Made by a program: the position numbers and the translations under genes. Positions 1 through 8,400 of a stretch of DNA of 24,845 nucleotides are shown one piece after another. The notes beneath the pieces are model-generated. The model saw only the letters and a program-made list of their open reading frames with translations, searched no databases and was not told the origin of the DNA. The DNA comes from an uncultured Neomegalonema sp. (lineage in GTDB: Bacteria; Pseudomonadota; Alphaproteobacteria; Rhodobacterales; Rhodobacteraceae), in the NCBI GenBank assembly GCA_937958345.1, contig CALGNW010000287.1, forward strand, positions 1 to 24,845. The letters are read 5' to 3'. Each line of letters opens with the position of its first letter. The first letter of the stretch is position 1.

Positions 1-368
1 TTGCCCGCTGTCGGGCGGCTGGTTCCGTCATTGCCGGTATCGAACAGGATCAGCTCGTTGCCGGTGTTGACGAGGGTGATGGTGAAGCCGATTTCCATCT
101 TGTCGCTGGGCAGATTATGCGCGGCCATCAGGTCGGCCACGTCATCCTCAAACTGGTCCTGCCCAAAAATCGGGTGCGGGCCGCCGAGTTGCAGCATCCC
201 GTCGAAGATTGTGGTGACTTCAAAATTGCCCAACTTGAAGCGCATGTGATCGGGACGCGCGGCCCCCATCATCGGTGCTTTGGCGAGGGCTGTGCCGGAC
301 AGGAAAGCGGGGGCGGCGAGTGCGCCCGCGCCCAGAATAAGACCTTGGCGGCGTGAAATCTGCGTCAT
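1..368 (-). CDS. MBL-fold metallohydrolase, TAT-exported (3' part cut off by window edge)
   Basis: The leftward frame begins at the ATG complementary to 366-368 and runs off the left edge, so 122 residues are visible. A purine-rich ribosome binding site (AGGGGAG on the minus strand, 376-382) precedes the start. The N-terminus has a twin-arginine signal (SRRQGLILGAGAL, residues 5-17), a hydrophobic stretch and an Ala-rich cleavage region near residue 30. The sequence then reads like the first beta strands of an MBL-fold hydrolase: FEVTTIFDG, and near residues 103-114 the pattern LVNTGNELILFDTG, which in this family sits just before the HxHxDH metal motif. That motif would lie outside the window. 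The fold includes lactonases, glyoxalase II-like enzymes and others, so the substrate is unknown. Confidence is high for the fold and export, low for the activity. Confidence 0.85.
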   Translation of the reverse strand, partial: MTQISRRQGLILGAGALAAPAFLSGTALAKAPMMGAARPDHMRFKLGNFEVTTIFDGMLQLGGPHPIFGQDQFEDDVADLMAAHNLPSDKMEIGFTITLVNTGNELILFDTGNDGTSRPTAG

Positions 369-383
369 CGGAAATCTCCCCTG

Positions 384-412
384 ATTATACGTTGAGAGAA
401 AAATAGCGTCGA
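384..412 (-). promoter_or_regulatory. Candidate sigma70-type promoter for the MBL-fold gene
   Basis: On the minus strand a perfect TATAAT (384-389) lies 17 bases downstream of TCGACG (407-412), which matches TTGACA at four of six positions. The predicted start of transcription, about 377, would fall inside the ribosome binding site of the gene starting at 368. The leader would be almost absent, and this weakens the call. Confidence 0.35.
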
Positions 413-449
413 AAGCGGCGCTGGCAAGCCCCGCTCACGATGCTGTCAG

Positions 450-2483
450 TTAGGCATCAAACTTCCGCTTCGGGTCGGGCTTTCCGGCCTCGCGCGCGTC
501 GAGGTAGTCTTCGGTGCGGCGGACGGCGGGGCGCTCGCCCATCTGGAACGGGTTGTCGGATTGCTTGAACATCGCGTTGACGCGGCAATCGTCGCACAGC
601 TGGATGATGCGGGTGCGGTCGGGGTTTTCAAACATCCAGTGCTTGCCGCCCAGCTTTTCGATGATGCGGTCCACCGTACCCTGAGAGCCGAAGGGCTTGC
701 CGCAATCGAGGCACAGGCACGGCTCGTCCTCGTAGAGAACATGCGAGGTGCGGGCGCTGTCCGCCGGATTAAAGCGCGGGGCCAGCGTGATCGCGTTCTC
801 CGGGCAGGTATTGGCGCAGATGCCACATTGCAGGCAGGCGGTTTCGCGGAAGCCGAGTTGCGGTTTCTCCGGATTGTCGAGCAACGCCCCCGCCGGACAT
901 TGCGAAACGCAGGCGAGGCACAGGGTGCAGGAATCGGTGTTGACGATCACTTCGCCATAGGGCGCGCCTTCGGGCAGGGCGAAAGGCTCGTCGGATTGTT
1001 TGAGCGCGCCGATGGACAGGCGCGTGGCGGTGCGTTTGTCGCCCAGCGGGCTGATCGGCTCATGGGCCAGCGCGGCAGGGGCTTCGGCATAGAGCGCTTC
1101 GGTCAGCGCATCGGGGTCGTCACTTTCGATGATGACAAGGCGGTCCGGCTCCTGCCCGACGCCCTCCAACATCGCACGGACGAGCGCGGCTTGGCCGTCA
1201 AGCACATCGGCCTCGCCTTCGCGGCGGACGCGGGTGGGCAGGTGGATGCTGACCTGCCCCGCGCCCATGCCGAACGCGGCCATGATGAGATCGTGACCGG
1301 TTTGTGTGACCTGATTGACCGCGAACGGGATCACGCGGGCGGGCAGGCCGCGACCATAGCGGGCGGCCATCGCGATTGCGCCGCGTCCGTCGGTCTCGTC
1401 ATGGATCAGGATGCGCGGCTGCGTGCCGCCCGCTTCGGTGTAAGCGGTCAGCATCGCCTCCATCCGCATCCGTGCGTCATCGGCGACGGGCAACGCGTAT
1501 TCGGCCGCGCCGGACGGGCAGACCGCCGAGCAACCGCCGCAGCCTGCGCAGACCATCGGGTTGATCTTCACCGTCTCGCCATCCGGGCTGATCGCACCCG
1601 TGGGGCAGACATCAAGGCAGCGGGTACAGCCCGGCTGGCCGGAGCGCGAATGGGCGCAAAGTTCGGCGTGGAAATTGACGTAAAGCGTCTTCTCGAACGT
1701 CCCGATCAGGCCCGACGCCTCCAATACCGCAGCCGAAACCGCAAGCGGATCGGCGGGGTCGGCGCGCAGGTATCCGTCGCGCTTGCCGTGGGCGATGAAC
1801 AGCGGCGCGTTACCGGACAGGTCGAGAATCAGATCGCAGACGGATTTACCGCCATCGCGCGCGTCTTCAAAAGTCAGCCCCCCACGGCCACCGGGAATCG
1901 CGGCGGCGACGCCGTCGGCGACCACCTCAAACGCTCCGAGATGACCGCTGGCGCGACGGATGCGGCCTTTGACGATCTCGAAATTCGCGTTCCACGGCGG
2001 GATGATGTCGCCCGCATCGGTGAGCATCAGCGTAACAGTCAGCGTGTCCGCCAGAGCCTGCGCCGCATTCAGCGCGGCTTCCCCTGCCCCGTAGATGAGG
2101 CAAATGCCTTCGCTTTCGAGATCAATCGAGCCTGTGGCACGGCCCGGACGGGCGGCTTCGGCGAAGAGGGCGGCGACTTTGGGAGCGGCATCGGTGGCTT
2201 CATCCGACCACAACGCGCGGTCGCGGATGTCGAGCAATCCCGCGAGCGTGCCCACCTCCATCTCGTCGGCAATGTCCTGAAAGCGCGCCTCTTCTTGCGT
2301 ACAAGCGATCGTGACCGGACCTTTGCCCAGCGCGGCGGCGAGCAGGTCTGTCTGCTTGTTGCACAGCGACGTATGCGCCGTCACGGTCGCACCCGACGGG
2401 CAGGCCGCACAGACAGAATTCATCGAAGTCTCAACCGATCCCTCACAATCGCACACCAGAATTTGTTCGATTTCATTGGCCAT
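450..2483 (-). CDS. Multi-[4Fe-4S] iron-sulfur protein of the formate dehydrogenase locus (HdrA/MvhD-like)
   Basis: This 677-residue protein starts at the ATG complementary to 2481-2483, chosen because GGGGGA sits 9 or so bases upstream. A start three codons earlier would overlap that site. Two ferredoxin pairs are visible. The first is C276/C286/C289/C293-P with C312/C315/C318/C322-P. The second is C519/C522/C525/C529-P with C550/C553/C556/C560-P. A C-terminal CxCx2C (C589, C591, C594) with Cx2C (C630, C633) may bind another metal or cluster. The N-terminus has further cysteines (C11, C13, C25, C28, C41, C61). Residues 127-145 contain GAGEAAL, a GxGxxA dinucleotide-binding-like turn, and residues 355-415 resemble an MvhD-type region. 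No signal peptide or membrane segment is seen, so it is probably cytoplasmic. It is divergent from the FDH operon. A role in electron transfer or in FDH maturation is inferred. Confidence 0.85.
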   Translation of the reverse strand: MANEIEQILVCDCEGSVETSMNSVCAACPSGATVTAHTSLCNKQTDLLAAALGKGPVTIACTQEEARFQDIADEMEVGTLAGLLDIRDRALWSDEATDAAPKVAALFAEAARPGRATGSIDLESEGICLIYGAGEAALNAAQALADTLTVTLMLTDAGDIIPPWNANFEIVKGRIRRASGHLGAFEVVADGVAAAIPGGRGGLTFEDARDGGKSVCDLILDLSGNAPLFIAHGKRDGYLRADPADPLAVSAAVLEASGLIGTFEKTLYVNFHAELCAHSRSGQPGCTRCLDVCPTGAISPDGETVKINPMVCAGCGGCSAVCPSGAAEYALPVADDARMRMEAMLTAYTEAGGTQPRILIHDETDGRGAIAMAARYGRGLPARVIPFAVNQVTQTGHDLIMAAFGMGAGQVSIHLPTRVRREGEADVLDGQAALVRAMLEGVGQEPDRLVIIESDDPDALTEALYAEAPAALAHEPISPLGDKRTATRLSIGALKQSDEPFALPEGAPYGEVIVNTDSCTLCLACVSQCPAGALLDNPEKPQLGFRETACLQCGICANTCPENAITLAPRFNPADSARTSHVLYEDEPCLCLDCGKPFGSQGTVDRIIEKLGGKHWMFENPDRTRIIQLCDDCRVNAMFKQSDNPFQMGERPAVRRTEDYLDAREAGKPDPKRKFDA

Positions 2484-2597
2484 GCGCGGCATCCCCCAAA
2501 GGTAAGTCTTGTATTTTTTTGTGTCCCGTCGGAACCTATGCGCATATGGTATACCAAGGGAAGGCCCATTTTCCGGCCTAGAGATCAACGGATTGCG
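2484..2597. promoter_or_regulatory. Divergent promoter region of the formate dehydrogenase locus with TGGTATACCA palindrome
   Basis: This 114-base spacer separates the leftward iron-sulfur gene from the rightward DUF3305 operon, so both promoters must lie in it or close by. It contains the perfect 10-base palindrome TGGTATACCA at 2547-2556, which fits the TnGTnnnACnA pattern of FadR-subfamily GntR regulators. A weaker inverted repeat, AGGCC/GGCCT, lies at 2562-2579, and a T-rich run (TATTTTTTTG) at about 2511-2520. No clear -35/-10 pair could be fixed on either strand. The operator role is inferred from shape and position. Confidence 0.5.
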
Positions 2598-3176
2598 ATG
2601 ACAGAGACGGTTGTCAAACAAATCTCCATGCCCGTCGGCATTGTCGTCCGGCGAAGCCCCTCTGTCAGCAAATGGGCAACATGGTCGTGGAAGGTCATCG
2701 CCGTGCTGCCGGGGGCCGGGCCTGCGGATTGGCAGGTGATGCGCGAGGAGGACGGGGTGACGGAATACCACGCCGCGACCCTGCCATTGGAGCTGCACCG
2801 CAAGGAAACCGAAGCCTACCGCGTAGCCCTGACGATGGACCCGCCGAGCGTTTACGTCGTGATGCGACCCGCTGAGGATGACAGCGAACCCCATGACTAC
2901 AGCGCGTTCCTGGTGACGGCATCAGCTTTCGAGGCGCAGGATTATCTCGATTCGGGTGAGGAGTTGGTCGAACAAGTCCCCGCCCCTGCTGGCCTGGTGG
3001 CGTGGATACGCGATTTTGTCGATACGCATCACGTTGAGGAAGAATTCAAAAAGCGCCGCCGCGACCGCAAGGACATCGACCTGACCGAGGACGGCAAAGG
3101 CGACGCACGGGTGCGGCAGGTGGCGGATGTTTTCCGCGCGCCCGGAGCGTTAAAACCGAAGGGGACATTACACTGA
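2598..3176 (+). CDS. DUF3305 domain protein (formate dehydrogenase locus)
   Basis: The 192-residue product has the DUF3305 pattern: a short lead, PVGIVVRRSP (residues 12-21), then WSWKVIAVLPGA (29-40), an E-Y-H-A/L-E-L-H segment at 56-67, and the P-S-V-Y-V-V-M-R strand at 83-90. The C-terminal third (147-170) is highly charged. The frame is open far upstream, but the ATG at 2598 places the family core where it is expected. The ribosome binding site is weak. The stop overlaps the next start in TGATG, so the two genes are probably translationally coupled. Genes of this family are found beside FDH genes with DUF3306 and TorD partners. Its biochemical role is not established, and assembly or maturation is inferred from context. 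Confidence 0.85.
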   Translation: MTETVVKQISMPVGIVVRRSPSVSKWATWSWKVIAVLPGAGPADWQVMREEDGVTEYHAATLPLELHRKETEAYRVALTMDPPSVYVVMRPAEDDSEPHDYSAFLVTASAFEAQDYLDSGEELVEQVPAPAGLVAWIRDFVDTHHVEEEFKKRRRDRKDIDLTEDGKGDARVRQVADVFRAPGALKPKGTLH

Positions 3177-3826
3177 TGCCCGTAAAACCTGACGATACCG
3201 AACAGAACGGCGATTTCCTTTCCCGCTGGTCCAAGCGCAAGCGTTCCGAAGCGGCTCCTGCTGTGGAGGAGATGGAGGAACAGGTTGCGGTTGTTGAGCC
3301 TGAGCAGGCTGATGACGAACTGACCGATGCGGAATTGCTGGAAAAGCTGGAATTGCCTGACCCTGACAGCATGAAGCAGGGCGATGATTTTTCGGCCTTT
3401 ATGAAAGCGCGGGTTCCTGAGCGTTTGCGGCGACGGGCGTTGCGGAACCTGTGGGTATCGAACCCTGTGCTGGCCAATCTGGACGAGTTGCTGGATTACG
3501 GCGAGGATTTCACCGATGCCGCGTGCGTGATCGAAAATATGCAGACCGTCTATGAGGTGGGCAAAGGCGCGGCCGGAAAATGGGAAGCGCATCTTGCCAA
3601 GCTGCGCGAGGAGAAAGCGGAGGCGAAAGCGATTGCCGACGCGCAACCTCAGCCCGAACCCGCCCTCATAACGGAAGCAGACGATTCGGTTGCGGAGCCG
3701 GAAGCTCTCGCGGAAAGCGCGCCGGAGCCGGTGATTGAGGACGAAAAACCGCTCGAATACGCCACCGTGACGCCCGAACATTCCACATTGCGAAACCCTC
3801 GCCGGATGCGGTTCGAATTCGACTAA
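3176..3826 (+). CDS. DUF3306 domain protein (formate dehydrogenase locus)
   Basis: This 216-residue acidic protein begins at the ATG that shares an A with the DUF3305 stop codon. The N-terminus carries FLSRWSKRK (residues 14-22), the usual opening of DUF3306 proteins. The conserved core lies at about 71-113: DDFSAFMKARVP, then LRRRALRNLWVSNPVLANLD, then an acidic stretch ending in DFTD. Residues 115-135 may be helical. Residues 155-205 are Pro/Glu/Ala-rich and look disordered, and the end is basic (RNPRRMRFEFD). No signal peptide or membrane helix is seen. It is predicted to work with the DUF3305 protein in FDH assembly, which is inference from constant co-occurrence. Confidence 0.85.
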   Translation: MPVKPDDTEQNGDFLSRWSKRKRSEAAPAVEEMEEQVAVVEPEQADDELTDAELLEKLELPDPDSMKQGDDFSAFMKARVPERLRRRALRNLWVSNPVLANLDELLDYGEDFTDAACVIENMQTVYEVGKGAAGKWEAHLAKLREEKAEAKAIADAQPQPEPALITEADDSVAEPEALAESAPEPVIEDEKPLEYATVTPEHSTLRNPRRMRFEFD

Positions 3827-3914
3827 CCAGCTTTACAGCAAGGCCGTTTTGGTCAAGGATGTAAGCATCGCGCATACAAAACTAACAAACGCGCGGTGTA
3901 GGGAGACGACCTTA

Positions 3915-4526
3915 ATGGTGGATGCGGCGGAAACGTTGACAGTAGACCTGCCGGAAGAAGAGGCGCTGCGGGCGCAGCTATACGATATGCTCGCGGTGGT
4001 GTTACGCAAACCGCCGAGCCAGGATTTCCTCGACAGCCTCGCCGCCCTGAAAGGCGATGACAGCGATATTGGCAAGGGGATCAACGCCCTCGCCCGCGTA
4101 GCCGCTTCTGTTACCCCTGAGAAAGTTGACACCGAATATCACACGCTGTTCGTGGGTCTCGGACGCGGGGAATTGCTGCCTTTCGCAAGCTATTACCTGA
4201 CCGGATTTCTGAACGAGAAGCCGCTGGCAAAGCTGCGCGATGATATGGCGAAGCTGCGCATGGTGCGCGATGCAGCGGCGTATGAGCCGGAAGATAACAT
4301 CGGATCACTGTGCGAGATGATGTCGGGCATGATCCTCGGCCGTTTCGGTGAACCTGTGCCGCTGGCCAGACAAAAAGAGTTTTTCTCAACCCATATCGCG
4401 CCTTGGGCGGGTCATTTTTTCAATGACCTCGAAGGCGCGGATTCGTCGGTTTTCTATGCCCCCGTCGGCGGCATCGGTGCGGCGTTTATGGCGATTGAGC
4501 GTGAATCGTTCCGCATGACGGAATGA
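3915..4526 (+). CDS. TorD-family molybdoenzyme chaperone
   Basis: TorD/DmsD/NarJ-type chaperones bind the TAT signal peptide of a molybdoenzyme and hold it until the cofactor is inserted. The 203-residue, largely helical product fits the family length. It shows EYHTLFVGLGRGELLPFASY at about 74-93, YEPEDNIG at 123-130, and FFSTHIAPWAGHFFNDL at 156-172. The ATG at 3915 has AGGGAG about nine bases upstream. A longer in-frame start at 3849 would add a lead unlike the family. The gene lies between DUF3306 and the TAT-target/catalytic genes, so the FDH catalytic subunit is the likely client. An 88-base gap upstream may hold a weak internal promoter, but none was clear. Confidence 0.88.
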   Translation: MVDAAETLTVDLPEEEALRAQLYDMLAVVLRKPPSQDFLDSLAALKGDDSDIGKGINALARVAASVTPEKVDTEYHTLFVGLGRGELLPFASYYLTGFLNEKPLAKLRDDMAKLRMVRDAAAYEPEDNIGSLCEMMSGMILGRFGEPVPLARQKEFFSTHIAPWAGHFFNDLEGADSSVFYAPVGGIGAAFMAIERESFRMTE

Positions 4527-4603
4527 GGTTTTGCATTCGCGCGGGGACGCCCGCAGCGGATGACAAGGAGCCGGTCCGACGGGGCCATCAGGGAGGATAC
4601 GCA

Positions 4604-4795
4604 GTGTCCAAAACAGAAAACGGCACGGCCACAAACGGCCGGCGTGATTTTCTCAAGCTCGCAGTCGTCGGCGCACCTGCCGCCGCCGCTGCCAGTGTCG
4701 CAACCGGAGGCGAAGCACTCGCCGCCGCGCCGACCGAGCTTGGCTATCGCGAAACGCCACATGTGAAAGCATATTTGGAAAGCTGCCGTTTCTGA
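4604..4795 (+). CDS. Formate dehydrogenase region TAT-target small protein
   Basis: The 63-residue product starts at GTG 4604, with GGGAGG at 4591-4596 as an excellent ribosome binding site. An in-frame ATG at 4523 is less likely because it lies inside torD. Residues 12-25 form a TAT motif (NGRRDFLKLAVVGA) followed by an Ala-rich hydrophobic stretch. The short mature part ends in ETPHVKAYLESCRF. This matches the small 'formate dehydrogenase region TAT target' family, which always sits just before the FDH catalytic gene. The C-terminal Cys is conserved in character, but its role is unknown. It may be a small periplasmic subunit, or may help deliver or assemble the enzyme, which is inference. 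Confidence 0.85.
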   Translation: MSKTENGTATNGRRDFLKLAVVGAPAAAAASVATGGEALAAAPTELGYRETPHVKAYLESCRF

Positions 4796-4879
4796 GACTT
4801 GGCTCATCCGGTGTGACGGTTGCGAATGCCCTGAACACCGCTGAACTGATCTCTAAACGGCTCCATTTGGGAGGATACT

Positions 4880-7783
4880 ATGCTCAGGAAAAAAAGCGAC
4901 GGGGTAGCGAGACGCCCCCGTGGTTCAATCCTGACGAAGGTCGCGGAAACATCCGTTGATCGTCGTACATTTTTGCGCCGCTCCGGCCTTGCAGTGGGTG
5001 GCCTTGCCGCTCTCAGCGCAAGCGCCGGTTCGATCCAGAAGGCAGAGGCCGCAACCGCTGGTGCGGGTGGCAAGCTGTCGATCAAGAAATCGGTCTGCAC
5101 GCACTGTTCGGTTGGCTGTACGGTTCTGGCCGAAGTCAACAACGGCGTGTGGGTCGGGCAAGAACCCGGCTGGGACAGCCCGTTCAACCTTGGCGCCCAC
5201 TGCGCTAAAGGCGCGTCGGTCCGCGAACACGCGCACGGCGAACGCCGCCTGAAGCACCCTATGAAGCTTGAGGGTGGTGAGTGGAAGAAAATCTCGTGGG
5301 ATCAGGCGATCAACGAGATCGGCGACAAGATGCTCGACATCCGCAAAGGCCCCGCAGGCCCGGATGGTGTCTACTGGCTCGGTTCCGCCAAGCACAATAA
5401 CGAACAGGCGTATCTGTTCCGCAAGTTCGCCGCCTACTGGGGCACGAACAACGTGGACCATCAGGCACGTATCTGTCACTCGACGACCGTTGCCGGTGTG
5501 GCGAACACATGGGGCTACGGCGCCATGACCAACAGCTACAACGACATTCACAAGTCCAAAGCGATCTTTATTATCGGCGGCAATCCGGCAGAGGCGCACC
5601 CCGTCTCGCTGTTGCACGTTCTCAAGGCGAAAGAGCAGAACAATGCGCCGCTGATCGTTTGCGACCCGCGCTTTACGCGCACCGCCGCGCATGCTGACGA
5701 ATACGTCCGCTTCCGCCCCGGCTCTGACGTCGCCCTCGTCTGGGGCATCCTATGGCACGTCTTCGAAAACGGCTGGGAAGACAAAGAGTTTATCCGTACC
5801 CGTGTCTGGGGCATGGACCAGATCAAGGAAGAAGTCGCCAAGTGGGACCCTGCCGAAGTTGAGCGCGTAACCGGCGTGCCGGAATCCCAGATGAAGCGCG
5901 TTGCCCGCACGATGGCAAACAACCGTCCCGGCACGGTTATCTGGTGCATGGGCGGCACGCAGCATACGAACGGCAACAACAACACCCGCGCTTACTGCAT
6001 TCTCCAGCTTGCCCTCGGCAACATGGGGACCGCAGGCGGTGGTACGAACATCTTCCGCGGCCACGATAACGTACAGGGCGCGACCGACCTTGGCGTTCTC
6101 TCGCATACCCTGCCGGGCTATTACGGCCTCAAGACCGGCTCATGGAAACACTGGGCGCGTGTTTGGGCCGGCAGAGATGCCGAGACTTCGGCGTGGGATG
6201 ACGAGTATGAATTCCTGCTCTCCCAGTTCGGCTCGAAAGAGCTGATGGAAGGCAAGGGCATGCCCGTCTCGCGTTGGATCGACGGCGTTCTTGAAGACAA
6301 GGACAACATCGACCAGCCGGACAACCTCAAAGCGATGGTTTTCTGGGGTCACGCGCCGAACTCGCAAACGCGTATGACTGAAATGAAGACCGCGATGGAG
6401 AAGCTTGAACTCCTCGTCGTGATCGATCCGTACCCGACCGTTTCCGCGATCCTGCACGACCGCGAGGACGGCGCATATCTGCTTCCGGCAGCGACGCAGT
6501 TCGAGACCGAGGGGTCCGTGACCGCTTCGAACCGCTCGGTCCAGTGGCGCGAGAAAGTCTTTGATCCGCTCTTCGAGGCCAAGACCGACCATGACATCAT
6601 GGCGCTCTTTGCGGACAAGTTCGGTTTCGCCGACCGCTTTTTCCGCAACATTCCGCGTGATGACGCAGGTTCGCCGAACGTCGAGGCAACGACCCGCGAA
6701 TTCAACTCGGGCATGTGGACCATCGGGTATACCGGCTGGGATCCTGACCGGATCAAATCCCACATGAGGAACCAGCACACCTTCGACCGCACCTCGCTTC
6801 AGGCGCTGGGCGGCGAGAACGACGGCGAATTCTACGGCATGCCTTGGCCGTCATGGGGCGACGCGAAGATGGGCCACCCCGGAACGCCTAACCTCTATGA
6901 TATGTCGCGTCCCGTCTCCGAAGGCGGCCTCACCTTCCGCGCCCGCTTTGGTGTCGAGCGTGATGGTGACAATCTGCTGGCCGAGGGCGTTTATTCGGAA
7001 AATTCCGAGATCAAAGACGGCTATCCCGAGTTCACGATGGCCATGCTTAAAGAGCTTGGCTGGGACGGTGATCTCACCGACTACGAACGCGCGATGATCG
7101 AAAAGATCGCGGGTGACAAGACGAACTGGAAGACCGACCTCTCCGGCGGTATCCAGCGCGTCGCAATCAAACACGAGTGTGCGCCGTTTGGTAACGCCAA
7201 GGCCCGCACCGTTGTTTGGAGCTTCCCGGACCCCGTGCCGCTTCACCGCGAGCCGCTCTACACAAACCGCCGCGACCTCGTTGCCGATTATCCGACATAC
7301 GAGGACCGCAAGGCCTATCGCCTGCCCACGATGTACAAGTCGATTCAGGACAAGGATTTCTCGGGCGAGTACCCGATGATTCTGACATCTGGCCGCCTTG
7401 TTGAATACGAGGGCGGCGGCGACGAAAGCCGCTCGAACCCGTGGCTTGCTGAACTTCAGCAGGACATGTTCGTCGAGGTTAATCCGCGCGACGCCAACGA
7501 TCTCGGCATCCGCGACGGCGAGCAGGTCTGGGTCGAGGGGCCGGAGGGCGCCAAGGTCAAAGTAATGGCCATGGTCACCGAACGCGTCGGCGCCGGTGTC
7601 GCCTTTATGCCCTTCCACTTCGGCGGGCATCTTCAGGGCGAGGACAGACGCAGCAAGTACCCCAAAGGTGCTGACCCGTATGTGCTCGGCGAATCTTCAA
7701 ACACTGCACAAACCTACGGCTATGATTCTGTGACTCAAATGCAGGAAACCAAAGCCACCCTGTGCAAGATTATGAAAGTCTGA
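4880..7783 (+). CDS. fdhA: Formate dehydrogenase catalytic (alpha) subunit, Mo/W-bis-MGD, TAT-exported
   Basis: The 967-residue protein oxidises formate to CO2 at a bis-MGD Mo or W centre. A long n-region leads into the TAT signal DRRTFLRRSGLAVGG (residues 27-41), so the enzyme is periplasmic. The N-terminal [4Fe-4S] site is C73-x2-C76-x3-C80-x27-C108. The metal ligand is Cys199 in QARICHSTTVAG, followed by the conserved His200; the codon at 5474-5476 is TGT, so this is the cysteine and not the selenocysteine form. The usual molybdopterin oxidoreductase blocks follow, for example the G-G-T-Q-H-T-N-G-N segment and the C-terminal dinucleotide-binding domain from about residue 830 to the end. 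GGGAGG precedes the ATG. It is co-transcribed with beta and gamma downstream. Confidence 0.95.
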   Translation: MLRKKSDGVARRPRGSILTKVAETSVDRRTFLRRSGLAVGGLAALSASAGSIQKAEAATAGAGGKLSIKKSVCTHCSVGCTVLAEVNNGVWVGQEPGWDSPFNLGAHCAKGASVREHAHGERRLKHPMKLEGGEWKKISWDQAINEIGDKMLDIRKGPAGPDGVYWLGSAKHNNEQAYLFRKFAAYWGTNNVDHQARICHSTTVAGVANTWGYGAMTNSYNDIHKSKAIFIIGGNPAEAHPVSLLHVLKAKEQNNAPLIVCDPRFTRTAAHADEYVRFRPGSDVALVWGILWHVFENGWEDKEFIRTRVWGMDQIKEEVAKWDPAEVERVTGVPESQMKRVARTMANNRPGTVIWCMGGTQHTNGNNNTRAYCILQLALGNMGTAGGGTNIFRGHDNVQGATDLGVLSHTLPGYYGLKTGSWKHWARVWAGRDAETSAWDDEYEFLLSQFGSKELMEGKGMPVSRWIDGVLEDKDNIDQPDNLKAMVFWGHAPNSQTRMTEMKTAMEKLELLVVIDPYPTVSAILHDREDGAYLLPAATQFETEGSVTASNRSVQWREKVFDPLFEAKTDHDIMALFADKFGFADRFFRNIPRDDAGSPNVEATTREFNSGMWTIGYTGWDPDRIKSHMRNQHTFDRTSLQALGGENDGEFYGMPWPSWGDAKMGHPGTPNLYDMSRPVSEGGLTFRARFGVERDGDNLLAEGVYSENSEIKDGYPEFTMAMLKELGWDGDLTDYERAMIEKIAGDKTNWKTDLSGGIQRVAIKHECAPFGNAKARTVVWSFPDPVPLHREPLYTNRRDLVADYPTYEDRKAYRLPTMYKSIQDKDFSGEYPMILTSGRLVEYEGGGDESRSNPWLAELQQDMFVEVNPRDANDLGIRDGEQVWVEGPEGAKVKVMAMVTERVGAGVAFMPFHFGGHLQGEDRRSKYPKGADPYVLGESSNTAQTYGYDSVTQMQETKATLCKIMKV

Positions 7784-7797
7784 GGGGGGACAAACCA

Positions 7798-8391
7798 ATG
7801 GCTAGAATGAAGTTCCTGTGTGACGCCGAACGCTGTATCGAATGCAACGCCTGTGTCACCGCATGTAAGAACGAGCACGAAGTCCCCTGGGGCATCAACC
7901 GCCGGCGCGTCGTCACGATTAATGACGGCAAACCCGGTGAACGCTCGGTATCAGTCGCCTGTATGCACTGTTCGGATGCGCCCTGCGCCGCCGTCTGCCC
8001 CGTGGACTGTTTCTATCAGTCCGAAGAGGGCGTCGTCCTGCACTCCAAGGACCTGTGCATCGGGTGCGGTTATTGCTTTTACGCGTGCCCGTTCGGTGCG
8101 CCGCAGTATCCGCAGGCCGGTAACTTTGGCTCTCGCGGCAAGATGGACAAATGTACATTCTGTGCAGGCGGTCCCGAGGAAACGCACTCCGAGGCAGAGT
8201 TCCAGAAATACGGTCGCAATCGTATTGCAGAGGGCAAGCTGCCGATCTGTGCCGAGATGTGTTCGACCAAGGCACTGCTTGCCGGTGACGGCGACGACGT
8301 GGCGAACATCTACCGCGAGCGTGTTGTCGCGCGCGGCTTTGGCTCCGGCGCTTGGGGCTGGGGCACGGCCTATGGCCAAAAGGGCGCGTAG
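7798..8391 (+). CDS. fdhB: Formate dehydrogenase iron-sulfur (beta) subunit
   Basis: This 197-residue ferredoxin-like subunit carries electrons from the catalytic subunit to the membrane subunit. Four [4Fe-4S] sites can be read: C13/C16/C19/C23; C55/C58/C63/C67-P; C87/C90/C93/C97-P; and C119/C122 with C151/C155. The pairing of individual cysteines to clusters is by family analogy. GGGGGA lies just upstream of the ATG at 7798. There is no signal peptide, so it probably travels to the periplasm with the TAT-targeted alpha subunit. Unlike E. coli FdnH it has no C-terminal membrane anchor, so attachment must rely on the gamma subunit. It lies 14 bases after the alpha gene. Confidence 0.93.
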   Translation: MARMKFLCDAERCIECNACVTACKNEHEVPWGINRRRVVTINDGKPGERSVSVACMHCSDAPCAAVCPVDCFYQSEEGVVLHSKDLCIGCGYCFYACPFGAPQYPQAGNFGSRGKMDKCTFCAGGPEETHSEAEFQKYGRNRIAEGKLPICAEMCSTKALLAGDGDDVANIYRERVVARGFGSGAWGWGTAYGQKGA

Positions 8392-8400
8392 CCACTGACG

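Noticed and set aside
1..356. Two rightward open frames at the left edge
   Set aside because: They are antisense to a leftward frame with a clear TAT signal, ribosome binding site and MBL-fold strands.
561..2597. Very long rightward open frame that continues in frame into the DUF3305 gene
   Set aside because: It is antisense to the Fe-S protein, whose cysteine motifs prove the minus-strand frame. The open frame is an effect of high GC, and the DUF3305 start is taken at 2598.
3029..3781. Leftward open frame of 250 residues across the DUF3305/DUF3306 genes
   Set aside because: It has low-complexity Arg/Phe-rich translation and no ribosome binding site or family pattern, while the plus strand carries recognised domains.
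5474..5476. Possible selenocysteine at the FDH active site
   Set aside because: The codon is TGT, an ordinary cysteine, and no in-frame TGA interrupts the gene.
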